A stretch of 13,113 nucleotides of DNA, taken from contig JAENWE010000062.1 of the NCBI GenBank assembly GCA_016650185.1, positions 1-13,113 of the forward strand. Reading direction: 5' to 3'. Below are positions 1 through 7,155 of the stretch, in pieces (positions within the stretch are counted from its first letter, which is position 1; each line of letters opens with the position of its first letter). The translations under genes were made by a program, and so were the position numbers. The stretch is from Vicinamibacteria bacterium. GTDB lineage: Bacteria; Acidobacteriota; Vicinamibacteria; Fen-336; JAGNNV01. The notes beneath the pieces are model-generated. The model saw only the letters and a program-made list of their open reading frames with translations. It had not been told where the DNA came from and ran no database searches.

Positions 1-6
1 CTGTCG

Positions 7-837
7 TTGTCCCATCTGCGTCCCCCCGAGGTCCACGAGACCGCGATCGTGGCGGACGGGGCGACCATCGGACACGGAGTGAAGATCGGGCCCTACGCGG
101 TCATAGGTCGCGATGTGACCCTGGGCCCGCGGACGGTGATCGAGTCGCACGCCGTGATCGACGGCGATACCCGGCTGGGCGAGGGGAATCACGTATTCCC
201 GTTCGCCTCAATCGGCCTCGCACCGCAGGATATGAAGTTTGGGGGGGAGAAGACCTGCGTTCGGATCGGTGACCGGAACGTGTTCCGGGAAGGCGTCACC
301 GTTCACCGAGGGACCGCTGGCGGCGGGGGCATTACGGAGATCGGCTCCGACAATCTGTTCATGGCGCAGTCTCATGTCGCCCACGATTGCCATGTCGGCT
401 CCCACACGATATTCGCCAATGCCGCGACCCTGGCCGGCCATGTTGAGGTGAGCGATTACGCGACCGTGGGCGCATTCTCCGCGGTGCATCAATTCTGTCG
501 GGTCGGCCCCTACGCTTTCCTGGGCGGCTTCACCGTGGCGACCATGGACGTGTTGCCCTACTCGAAAACGGTCGGCAATCGCGCCTGCCTCTTCGGCCCC
601 AATACGCTCGGCTTGAAGCGCAGAGGCTTCTCTCCCGAAGCGGTGGGGGCGATCAGGCGCGCCTATCGGATCCTGATGCAGAGCGGTCAACCCGCGACCC
701 AGGCCCTTCGTCAGATCGAAGGCGAGGCCGGCGTGGGCGATCGGACCGAAGTGCGGCTCCTGATCGACTTCATTCGCTCGGCCAAGCGCGGGGTGGTCCT
801 GAAACGGCGGAAGCGAGTGTCGGACCACGACGAGTGA
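7..837 (+). CDS. lpxA: Acyl-ACP--UDP-N-acetylglucosamine O-acyltransferase (LpxA)
   Basis: First enzyme of lipid A synthesis: a cytoplasmic trimer that transfers a hydroxyacyl chain from acyl carrier protein to the 3-position of UDP-GlcNAc. The protein shows the hexapeptide-repeat left-handed beta-helix throughout its first ~190 residues (for example IGHGVKIGPYAVIG). The catalytic motif SHVAHDC gives His126, aligning with E. coli His125, and His123 aligns with His122. The sequences GDRNVFREGVTVHRGT and ATLAGHV are near-identical to family signatures, and LGLKRRGFS opens the C-terminal helical part. Gly174 aligns with E. coli Gly173, the acyl-chain ruler residue. At 276 residues it is close to the 262 of E. 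coli, with a basic C-terminal tail. The TTG at base 7 gives an N-terminus that matches E. coli LpxA within one residue, but the frame stays open to the window edge, so an upstream start is possible. It overlaps lpxI by 4 bases. Confidence 0.95.
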   Translation: MSHLRPPEVHETAIVADGATIGHGVKIGPYAVIGRDVTLGPRTVIESHAVIDGDTRLGEGNHVFPFASIGLAPQDMKFGGEKTCVRIGDRNVFREGVTVHRGTAGGGGITEIGSDNLFMAQSHVAHDCHVGSHTIFANAATLAGHVEVSDYATVGAFSAVHQFCRVGPYAFLGGFTVATMDVLPYSKTVGNRACLFGPNTLGLKRRGFSPEAVGAIRRAYRILMQSGQPATQALRQIEGEAGVGDRTEVRLLIDFIRSAKRGVVLKRRKRVSDHDE

Positions 838-1679
838 GTGAACTCACCACCGGCGAGGGAACCCTGGGCCTGATCGCGGGAAACGGACGGTTTCCATTTC
901 TCGTCGCAGAGGCAGCGCGGCGACAAGGCCGCCGGGTTGTCTTGATCAAGCTCAAGGAGGAGACGGACGACGGACTCGATGCCATGGTCGACGAGACCTG
1001 CGAAGTCTCGTTGGGACAGCTCGGCGCCTGTATCGCCGCCCTCAAGAAGGCGGGCGCGCGCGAGGCGGTGATGGCCGGCCAGGTCAGGCACCGGCAGATC
1101 TTCTCCGGCCTGGTGCCTGATCTCACTCTGATGGGCGTCCTGGCCCGGCTCGCGCTCAAGAACACGGACAGTCTGATCGGCGGCGTTGCCGATGCTCTGG
1201 AGCGGGAGGGCATCCGCCTGATTTCATCGGTGGAACTCTTGTCGGCCCATTTGGCCGATGAAGGAACAATGGCGGGAAGGAAGCCATCCGCTGACGAGTC
1301 GAAGGCGATCGACTACGGCGTGCGGATCGCCACGGAGTTGGGTCGCCTGGATCTGGGGCAGACGGTGGTGGTGAAGGACCGCGCGGTGGTCGCCCTTGAA
1401 GCTATGGAGGGTACCGACGAGGCGATCCAACGCGGGGCCCGCATCGCGGGGAAAGGCGTGGTGGTCGTGAAGATGGCGAAGCCCAAGCAGGACATGCGAT
1501 TCGATGTGCCCGTGGTGGGTCTCAGAACCCTGGAGACGCTGATCGCGGCCGAAGCCGCTGTTCTCGCCATCGAAGCGGGAAAGACGCTGCTCCTCGACAA
1601 ACCCCGGTTTCTGGGTGAAGCCAAGCAGGCCGGCGTCTCGATAGTGGGCGTGACGAGAAAGGCCGGCGGCTGTGTCTGA
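834..1679 (+). CDS. lpxI: UDP-2,3-diacylglucosamine pyrophosphatase (LpxI family, DUF1009)
   Basis: Hydrolyses UDP-2,3-diacylglucosamine to lipid X and UMP, the lipid A step done by the unrelated LpxH in E. coli. The N-terminal part (residues 10-135) begins LGLIAGNGRFPFLVAEAARR, a typical LpxI opening. The C-terminal DUF1009 part contains VVVKDRAVVALEAMEGTDEA and the acidic motif KQDMRFDVPVVG; Asp224 there corresponds to the Asp225 reported as important in Caulobacter LpxI, with Asp220 just before it. The length of 281 residues is normal. The start is GTG at 834, sharing a GTGA overlap with the lpxA stop, so translational coupling is likely. The neighbours (lpxA before, a sugar-nucleotide dehydrogenase after) match lipid A clusters of other LpxI-bearing Gram-negatives. 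Identification is firm from sequence motifs; substrate specificity is inferred from the family. Confidence 0.94.
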   Translation: MSELTTGEGTLGLIAGNGRFPFLVAEAARRQGRRVVLIKLKEETDDGLDAMVDETCEVSLGQLGACIAALKKAGAREAVMAGQVRHRQIFSGLVPDLTLMGVLARLALKNTDSLIGGVADALEREGIRLISSVELLSAHLADEGTMAGRKPSADESKAIDYGVRIATELGRLDLGQTVVVKDRAVVALEAMEGTDEAIQRGARIAGKGVVVVKMAKPKQDMRFDVPVVGLRTLETLIAAEAAVLAIEAGKTLLLDKPRFLGEAKQAGVSIVGVTRKAGGCV

Positions 1680-1686
1680 TCCGACC

Positions 1687-1692
1687 GAGGGG
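1687..1692 (+). promoter_or_regulatory. Ribosome binding site deciding the ATG start of the dehydrogenase
   Basis: The sequence GAGGGG lies 6 bases before the ATG at 1699 and after the lpxI stop. This favours ATG 1699 over the in-frame GTG at 1672, which would overlap lpxI by 8 bases and has no comparable upstream purine-rich site. Confidence 0.5.
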
Positions 1693-1698
1693 AAAGTG

Positions 1699-2664
1699 AT
1701 GAGCAAGAGTGTCTTGAAGGTGGGCGTCGTGGGCACGGGAGTCCTTGGCTCCCATCACGCCCGAGTGTTCGCCGGCCTTGGGGACGTGAATCTCGCCAGC
1801 GTCTTCGATCTCGACCCAGAAAAAGCCCGGAGGGTTGGCGCGCCTTTGGGGACGCCTTCAGCCGCGAGCTTCCAGGAGTTTCTCGAAAGCGTCGATGCGG
1901 CGGTGGTCGCGGTTCCGACCGCGGTCCATGCCGAGGTGGCCTCGAAGCTCATTCAGGCGGGCCGTCACGTTCTGATCGAGAAGCCCATCACCTCGACGCT
2001 TCAGGACGCGGAACGGCTGGTGGCGCTGGCGGAGCAGAGTGGCGTGGTCTTGCAGGTGGGTCACGTCGAGCGTTTCAACCCGGCGGCGGAGGCGCTCAAG
2101 AGGATTGGCGCGCCGCGCTTCGTCGAAGTTCACCGGCTCTCTCCGTTCCCAAACCGAAGCCTCGACATTGACGTGATTCTCGATCTGATGATTCACGATC
2201 TGGATCTTCTGGTGGCCCTGGACAAGTCGGAACTGGTGCAGATCGACGCGGTAGGAGTCCCGGTCCTGACCGATCGCGTGGACATCGCCAACGTCCGCAT
2301 CCGCTTTGCGTCGGGGCTCATCGCCAATCTCACGGCCAGCCGGGTCTCGGTCGAGAAGATCCGCAAGTTCCGCGTGTTCGGTTCAAGGCTCTATGTGTCC
2401 TGCGACTTTCTGACCCGGCAGGCCCAGGTAGCGAAGCTCGTGGCGGGCGCGGGCGGGGCGCCCGAGATCCGGATGGAGACGATCGGCGCCGGCGTCGGTG
2501 ATCCTGAAGGTGAACCCCTGCGTCGTCAGGCCCGGGCGTTTGTCACCGCCATCGAAACCGGCTCAGCCCCGGTCGTTTCGGGCTCGGACGGCCTGGCGGT
2601 CTTAAGGACCGCGAAAGAGATTCTCGAAAGAATGAGCGACATGGGTCCGAACACGTTGGCCTGA
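1699..2664 (+). CDS. Gfo/Idh/MocA-family NAD(P)-dependent dehydrogenase, GnnA-like
   Basis: Cytoplasmic oxidoreductase of the Gfo/Idh/MocA superfamily. Numbering from the ATG at 1699 (321 residues), the N-terminal Rossmann fold shows GTGVLG at 12-17. The EKP motif is at 94-96, whose Lys is the usual catalytic lysine. GHVERFNP begins at 121, and the Asp162/His166 pair lies in VILDLMIHDLDLL. The C-terminal beta-sheet domain is complete. The position directly after lpxI and the GHVERFNP and LMIHD stretches resemble UDP-GlcNAc 3-dehydrogenases (GnnA), which in Acidithiobacillus and Leptospira work with the aminotransferase GnnB to make UDP-GlcNAc3N for amide-linked lipid A. GnnB is not in this window, so that role is inference; another sugar-nucleotide dehydrogenase is possible. 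An alternative GTG start at 1672 would add 9 residues. Confidence 0.88.
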   Translation: MSKSVLKVGVVGTGVLGSHHARVFAGLGDVNLASVFDLDPEKARRVGAPLGTPSAASFQEFLESVDAAVVAVPTAVHAEVASKLIQAGRHVLIEKPITSTLQDAERLVALAEQSGVVLQVGHVERFNPAAEALKRIGAPRFVEVHRLSPFPNRSLDIDVILDLMIHDLDLLVALDKSELVQIDAVGVPVLTDRVDIANVRIRFASGLIANLTASRVSVEKIRKFRVFGSRLYVSCDFLTRQAQVAKLVAGAGGAPEIRMETIGAGVGDPEGEPLRRQARAFVTAIETGSAPVVSGSDGLAVLRTAKEILERMSDMGPNTLA

Positions 2665-2683
2665 GAACATCGGCTTCGTCATC

Positions 2684-3652
2684 GTGGCGGTATTCAATTT
2701 TAACGAAGTCGACGAGGTCACGGAAACCACCGAGGACCCGCGGAGGCCAATACCCCGAATCGAGGCGCCGCGGCGCGACACCGAGATCCTGGGCTCGCTC
2801 CTGGCCCACGCCTTTATCCTGGTCCTTCTCTTCATGATCCAACCGAGAGCGCCGAAAAAGGCCGAGCCGCAAAAGCCGGTCGAGCGCAGAGCCTTCCTGT
2901 TGCCGCAGGCTCTGGCGGCTCCGCCGCTTGCCCCGAGAGCCCCCGCCCAGCCGACGCCTCCGCCGCCCCTCCCGGTCATCACTCCGCCCCCGCCCGAAAA
3001 GTCCGCCAAGATCAGTATCGGCGAGGCATCGGACAAGCGTGCGGAGGAGTTGCGTTTGGAGCGGGACCGCGACATCGGACGGCGGGGAGCGAAGACCGCC
3101 CAGGAAAGGGCGGCGCCTCAAGAGGCGGTGCCGGAGTCGGAGGTCCGCGCCGGCCGGGGACGAGGAGAGGACGCGGAGCGCAGCGGCATTCCGGTGCCCG
3201 CCGTGGGCGCCCTCCAGATGCCTAGCGCCGACGACTCCCGCGCCAGCGGCCCCTCGGGCGGACTGCTCAGCGCCACCACAAGAAGCGTTGAGCGGGCCCT
3301 GCGCGAGCGGCGAGACCTCTCGCAGATGGAGATTCCAGGCTTTCAGATGGGACCTCTCTTCTTCGATCCCGAAGGCGCCGACTTCACCCGCTGGATCAAC
3401 CATTTCAAGAGCGAGGTCTATCGAAACTGGATCATTCCCGAACCGGCCCGCCTTGGGGTAAGGGGCCAGGTGGGACTTGAGTTTACGGTGGAGCGGGGGG
3501 GAAGGATCACGAGAATCACGCCCCTGGTGTCCTCGGGAATGGTGGCGCTCGACCGTGCGGCGTCGAATGCGCTGCAGGGCAGCAATCTTCTGCCGCTGCC
3601 GAGCGACTATCCTGCGGAGACCGTCAGCATGCGCGTGACTTTCGTGTACTGA
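2684..3652 (+). CDS. TonB-family energy transducer
   Basis: Probable inner-membrane-anchored, periplasm-spanning TonB-type protein of 322 residues. Layout: a cytoplasmic N-terminus of ~35 residues, one transmembrane helix at 36-52 (ILGSLLAHAFILVLLFMI), and a long proline- and charge-rich periplasmic linker at 53-230 (including TPPPPLPVITPPPPEK). The C-terminal domain at 234-322 begins WINHFKSEVYRNWIIPE and ends in the typical beta-strand VSMRVTFVY. These features fit TonB/TolA C-terminal domains that contact outer-membrane proteins. No exbB or exbD is visible, so the energising partner must be elsewhere. The start is GTG at 2684, 19 bases after the dehydrogenase stop; no strong Shine-Dalgarno is seen, so coupling within an operon is likely. 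The spacer to the next gene is 8 bases. Whether it powers transport or has a structural or LPS-related role cannot be told from sequence. Confidence 0.85.
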   Translation: MAVFNFNEVDEVTETTEDPRRPIPRIEAPRRDTEILGSLLAHAFILVLLFMIQPRAPKKAEPQKPVERRAFLLPQALAAPPLAPRAPAQPTPPPPLPVITPPPPEKSAKISIGEASDKRAEELRLERDRDIGRRGAKTAQERAAPQEAVPESEVRAGRGRGEDAERSGIPVPAVGALQMPSADDSRASGPSGGLLSATTRSVERALRERRDLSQMEIPGFQMGPLFFDPEGADFTRWINHFKSEVYRNWIIPEPARLGVRGQVGLEFTVERGGRITRITPLVSSGMVALDRAASNALQGSNLLPLPSDYPAETVSMRVTFVY

Positions 3653-3660
3653 TCCGTCTC

Positions 3661-5958
3661 ATGGCATTTCCTCGTTCTTTTTTGCCCGTCGCCAGCGCGG
3701 CACTCCTGCTGGTAGCGCCGGGTTGCCGGTCCGGGTCGGACAAGACGAAGCCGAAAGTGCCAACGCCTCCGCTTGCCCAAGCCTCCCCGTCACCCGATGG
3801 TTCACCCACGCCCCCAGGGGTGGCGGGAAGCTCCGCGGTCCCCGGCCCGACTTCGTCGCTGACCTCGCCGACGATCCGTATCGGTTTCGCGGTGGACGTG
3901 GTCCGCGTCTCCATCGGCGGCGCCGATTCGGGAATGCGAGTCTGGGTGGGCCAGACCCAAAAGACTGCGCCACGGATGACCTTTGAGCTCGCTCGCGCGG
4001 CGTCGACCCTCCCGGTGCGTTTTCGAGTCCAGGCGGCGAGCGTAGCCGACATCTCTCAGGCCCAAGTCCTGGCCCGGAAGCTCGCGGGCGCCAGCGGTCT
4101 GGACGCTGAGCCCGTCTGGAGCGAGGGGACCCACACCTACCAGATCAAAGTGGGCTCTTTCCCGGCGCGAGAGGATGCGGCCGCCCTGGCACGTCAGCTC
4201 GACGCCAGCGGCTACCCAGGCGCGTTCGTGAGCACCGACGCGCCGCTCGGCGCGGCGCGCGGGTTGGTGCGGATCATTGAGACGGGTGAGACGGCGCCTT
4301 CGGTCGTCTTGCAGCCGCTAAACCAGGATGAACGCCTCTCGATCGACACATCCGCGGTTCGGGGGTACGTTGAGGTTCGCCCGGGGACCGGGGGGGTGAC
4401 CGCAGTGAACATCGTCAATCTTGAGGACTACCTGCGTGGCGTGGTCCCCAACGAGCTGTCGCCTGGGATGTTTCCCCAGATCGAGGCTCTCAAGGCCCAG
4501 GCCGTGGCCGCACGGACCTATGCCCTGAGAAATCTTGGCCAGTACAAGGAGCGCGGATACGACATCTGCGCAACTCCCGCCTGTCAGGTCTACCGCGGCT
4601 TCGGCACCGAGCATCCTCTCACCGATCAGGCGGTGGCCGAAACCGCCGGCGTGGTCGCCCAATATCGGGGGGAGCTGATCAACGCGCTCTACACCTCCAC
4701 TTGCGGAGGGCACACGGAGGACGGGTCGAATATTTTCACGTCCCAGACGCAAGCCTACCTGAAGGGTGTCGAGTGCATCGCCGAACGCGACCGGCTGGCC
4801 GTCCTCAGGTCCAACGGCCGTATCGCCCAACTCGGCCCTGAGCCCGCCATCAATCGCGATGTGGCCCTGCTCATGTCTCTGGACGTCATCGGGAGTTCTG
4901 CGGAGAACGCGGCGTGGCTGGCGGAAGGTCTGCGATCGGAGGAGGCTGAGGCCTGGACCCAACGCCTTTTGCGTGCGCTCGGGCGTAAGGGCTGCCCGGC
5001 TCGGACCGGAACGGATCTCGGGCGGCGCGGCGCGTTCTTCGTCTACGTTTCGGCGGCTCTGTGCTGGACCGAGCGAGCCGAACGATTGCTCTCGACAAAG
5101 GACGCGGAGTTCCTGCGCCAATCCGAAGATCAGAAGGACTTCTCCAGTCCCGAGGAGTCGCGAGCCGCCGCCATACTGATCCAAGAGGACGTGTTGTCTC
5201 CTTCGGCCAGCGGGACGCTCGCGCCGGGGGGACGAGTGTTCCGAAGCACTGCGATCGGCATTCTGGCTCGATCAGCGTTGCGGATGGGACCGCCCTCGTT
5301 GGATCGGGCCGAGTTCGCCGGCGGATCGGAGGGCCAGTTCCGCTTCCGGGTCGACGACGTGATCCACACTCTTGGAGTGTCGGATCGCCTCCGCCTGTTC
5401 CGCGATCTCTCGGGTACGCCGGTGGCCGCATCCGAACTGGCCCTCACTCAAGGGGACAAGGTCCGCTACATCGTGAGCGATGGGCGCCTCGCCTTTCTGG
5501 TGGCCGAGCAGAGCCGGCTGGGGCCGTCAGCGGACCGCTCGTCACGCTTCTACCGTTGGGAGGAGCGACTCACTCCGGCCCAGGTCGCCAAGTCCGCAAC
5601 TCGATACGGCAATCCCGGCCGGGTTCGAGACCTCCAGGTTCGCCGAACGGGAGTCTCCGGAAGGGTGATCGAGCTCGTGATTCGGGGCTCGGAGCGAGAT
5701 ATCGTGCTTAAAGGGCTGGAAGTTCGGTTCGCCCTGGGAGTGAGGGAGAACCTGTTCGTGATTGACCGAGAGCTCGCGAAGGACGGGTCGGTTCGCCAGT
5801 TCGTCTTCACCGGGAAGGGTTGGGGCCACGGGGTCGGCCTGTGCCAGGTGGGCGCCTTTGGAATGGCTCAGGCGGGGTCGACCTACGACCAGATCCTGAA
5901 GCACTATTACTCGGGTATCGAACTCGTTCGGGCCATGGCCTCGGGGGCGGGGAACTGA
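3661..5958 (+). CDS. SPOR-like and SpoIID/LytB-domain protein, probable lipoprotein
   Basis: Large envelope protein of 765 residues. A signal sequence ends in LLLVAPGC; Cys22 is a plausible but imperfect lipobox cysteine because Ala, not Leu, is at -3. A Pro/Ser-rich linker follows. Two SPOR-like segments lie near 119-150 (VRFRVQAASV) and 158-192 (TYQIKVGSFPAREDAAALAR); SPOR domains bind glycan strands stripped of peptides. The first half of the SpoIID/LytB domain is at 235-372, with LEDYLRGVVPNELSP, where Glu265 aligns with the catalytic Glu of SpoIID transglycosylases, then AVAARTYAL, ICATPACQVY and STCGGHTE. An insertion of about 280 residues follows. The second half (about 650-755) carries GKGWGHGVGLCQVGAFGMA and ILKHYYSG. 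Inferred role: cleaving denuded peptidoglycan glycan strands in the periplasm, outside any sporulation context. It lies 8 bases after the TonB-like gene, probably in the same operon. Confidence 0.88.
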   Translation: MAFPRSFLPVASAALLLVAPGCRSGSDKTKPKVPTPPLAQASPSPDGSPTPPGVAGSSAVPGPTSSLTSPTIRIGFAVDVVRVSIGGADSGMRVWVGQTQKTAPRMTFELARAASTLPVRFRVQAASVADISQAQVLARKLAGASGLDAEPVWSEGTHTYQIKVGSFPAREDAAALARQLDASGYPGAFVSTDAPLGAARGLVRIIETGETAPSVVLQPLNQDERLSIDTSAVRGYVEVRPGTGGVTAVNIVNLEDYLRGVVPNELSPGMFPQIEALKAQAVAARTYALRNLGQYKERGYDICATPACQVYRGFGTEHPLTDQAVAETAGVVAQYRGELINALYTSTCGGHTEDGSNIFTSQTQAYLKGVECIAERDRLAVLRSNGRIAQLGPEPAINRDVALLMSLDVIGSSAENAAWLAEGLRSEEAEAWTQRLLRALGRKGCPARTGTDLGRRGAFFVYVSAALCWTERAERLLSTKDAEFLRQSEDQKDFSSPEESRAAAILIQEDVLSPSASGTLAPGGRVFRSTAIGILARSALRMGPPSLDRAEFAGGSEGQFRFRVDDVIHTLGVSDRLRLFRDLSGTPVAASELALTQGDKVRYIVSDGRLAFLVAEQSRLGPSADRSSRFYRWEERLTPAQVAKSATRYGNPGRVRDLQVRRTGVSGRVIELVIRGSERDIVLKGLEVRFALGVRENLFVIDRELAKDGSVRQFVFTGKGWGHGVGLCQVGAFGMAQAGSTYDQILKHYYSGIELVRAMASGAGN

Positions 5959-5976
5959 GCGATCGCTTTGTTTGCG

Positions 5977-5996
5977 CGGAGTCCAATTAGACTCCG
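5977..5996. repeat. Intergenic inverted repeat (7-base arms, 6-base loop)
   Basis: CGGAGTC and GACTCCG are perfect inverted arms around CAATTA, in the gap between the SpoIID-protein stop and the DUF4388 ATG. No T-run follows, so it is not a classic terminator. It overlaps the candidate TAGACT -10 box, which makes an operator or 5'-leader hairpin possible; function is unknown. Confidence 0.45.
5988..5993 (+). promoter_or_regulatory. Candidate -10 box (TAGACT) for the DUF4388 gene
   Basis: TAGACT matches the TATAAT consensus at four of six positions and lies in the only gap of about 50 bases in this part of the window, 17 bases before the ATG at 6011. The upstream -35 region is poor (a TTGTTT at 5968 is too close at 14 bases). 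The same hexamer precedes holA. This is a weak inference. Confidence 0.25.
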
Positions 5997-6010
5997 TAGC
6001 CAAGCTGACT

Positions 6011-7150
6011 ATGAGCACCCACACCGACGCGATTCCCCGTCGCCTGGTGCCGTTTATCACGGCGCAAGGTCTCAAAGGGAATCTCTCCGCGCTGCCCTTG
6101 CCCGACCTGCTGATTCAGCTCCGTCGCTCCGTCTCCACCGGGATTCTGTCGGTGGAGAGAGAGGGGACGCGGAAGGCGGTCTACTTTCACAACGGCCGGG
6201 TGGTCTTCGCGACCAGCAATTCCCCCAGCGACCGGCTGGGCGAGACTCTGCTTCGACTCGGCAAAATCAGCGTCGAGGAATACGAGCAGTCGCTTCAGCA
6301 GATTTCGCACGGGAGGCGCCAGGGCAAGGTTCTGATCGAGATGGGCGCTATGGCCCCGCAGGATCTGTGGGAAGGGGTTGAGGCCCAGGTAAGGGAGATT
6401 ATTTTCAGCCTCTTCGAATGGCCCACGGGCGACTTCGTCTTCGAGTCGACCACCCTCCCTCAGAGAGAGAAAGTGACGGTTTCCTTCGACCCGCTGACTC
6501 TGGTCCTTCAAGGGCTCCGGAGGATCGACCCGGAAGGCGCGCTCAAGGGCCGCTATCCCGACCCGGGCCTCATTCTGGAGTGTCTCAAGGATTTGGACCT
6601 GAGCGGACTGGAGCCGTATGAAAAGCACATTCTCTCCCTGGTGGATGGGCAACGGTCCGTCGCGGAAGTGTGCCGCGAGAGCGAGATCGGCGACGGCGAG
6701 ACCCAGAAGACGTTGTACGCGCTTTTTTGCGCGGGCTTTCTGAGGGTACGCGGACGAAAGCTGCGGCCGAGCGGAGAGGCCCCGGACCGCGACCTGTCCG
6801 AGTCGGCTCTGAACGCCTACAACTCGATGTACGCCTACATCTACCGCTATCTGCTTCGCGAGATCGGCCCCGAAGCCGATGCCACGCTCCAGAGTGCGGT
6901 CACCGAATTGCATGCGGCGGGCGGGATCATGGCCGCTTGTCGGGTCACGAAGGGCGGCATCATCGATCCGCCTCCGCTTCTGATGGCGCTCGCCGAGGTT
7001 CCGCAGGCCGAGCGATCGCTTCAGCTGACGAACACCCTCAATGAACTGCTCTACGCGATGCTCTTCGCGGTTCGCAAGAGCATTGGCGCCGACCACGAAG
7101 CCAACATTCTGAAGGCCCTTCGACCCGACAGCCTCCTGATCGAGGTTTAA
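6011..7150 (+). CDS. DUF4388 domain-containing protein of unknown function
   Basis: Cytoplasmic protein of 379 residues from ATG 6011. The DUF4388 domain starts at about residue 21 (LKGNLSALPLPDLLIQL), with the typical TGILSVEREGTRKAVYFHNG and VVFATSNSPSDRLGETLL. It continues through RQGKVLIEMGAMAPQDLWEG and IIFSLFEWPTGDFVFE, a pattern resembling the N-terminal domain of GspE-type ATPases. A winged-helix-like segment follows at about 205-249 (HILSLVDGQRSVAEVCRES to LFCAGFLRV). The C-terminal ~115 residues are mostly helical and match nothing I recognise. DUF4388 proteins occur in signalling and motility contexts in Myxococcota and Acidobacteriota, but no biochemical activity is established from sequence. 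No response-regulator receiver or kinase domain is fused. A TTG at 5972 would extend the frame by 13 residues, but through an inverted repeat, so ATG 6011 is preferred. Confidence 0.8.
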   Translation: MSTHTDAIPRRLVPFITAQGLKGNLSALPLPDLLIQLRRSVSTGILSVEREGTRKAVYFHNGRVVFATSNSPSDRLGETLLRLGKISVEEYEQSLQQISHGRRQGKVLIEMGAMAPQDLWEGVEAQVREIIFSLFEWPTGDFVFESTTLPQREKVTVSFDPLTLVLQGLRRIDPEGALKGRYPDPGLILECLKDLDLSGLEPYEKHILSLVDGQRSVAEVCRESEIGDGETQKTLYALFCAGFLRVRGRKLRPSGEAPDRDLSESALNAYNSMYAYIYRYLLREIGPEADATLQSAVTELHAAGGIMAACRVTKGGIIDPPPLLMALAEVPQAERSLQLTNTLNELLYAMLFAVRKSIGADHEANILKALRPDSLLIEV

Positions 7151-7155
7151 GCGAT

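Noticed and set aside
1672..1698. In-frame GTG start for the dehydrogenase overlapping lpxI
   Set aside because: Possible, but the extra residues are not conserved-looking and a good GAGGGG site points to ATG 1699.
2543..3403. A 286-residue open frame on the - strand across the dehydrogenase and TonB-like genes
   Set aside because: Arg/Gly/Leu-rich low-complexity protein typical of the complement of proline-rich coding DNA; no motif.
4318..5184. A 288-residue open frame on the - strand inside the SpoIID gene
   Set aside because: No domain is recognisable and it is antisense to conserved SpoIID motifs, so it is a codon-bias shadow.
6718..6733. CGCGC-TTTTTT-GCGCG inverted repeat, at first sight like a terminator
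   Set aside because: The T-run is in the loop and not after the stem, and it lies inside the DUF4388 coding region, encoding ordinary residues.
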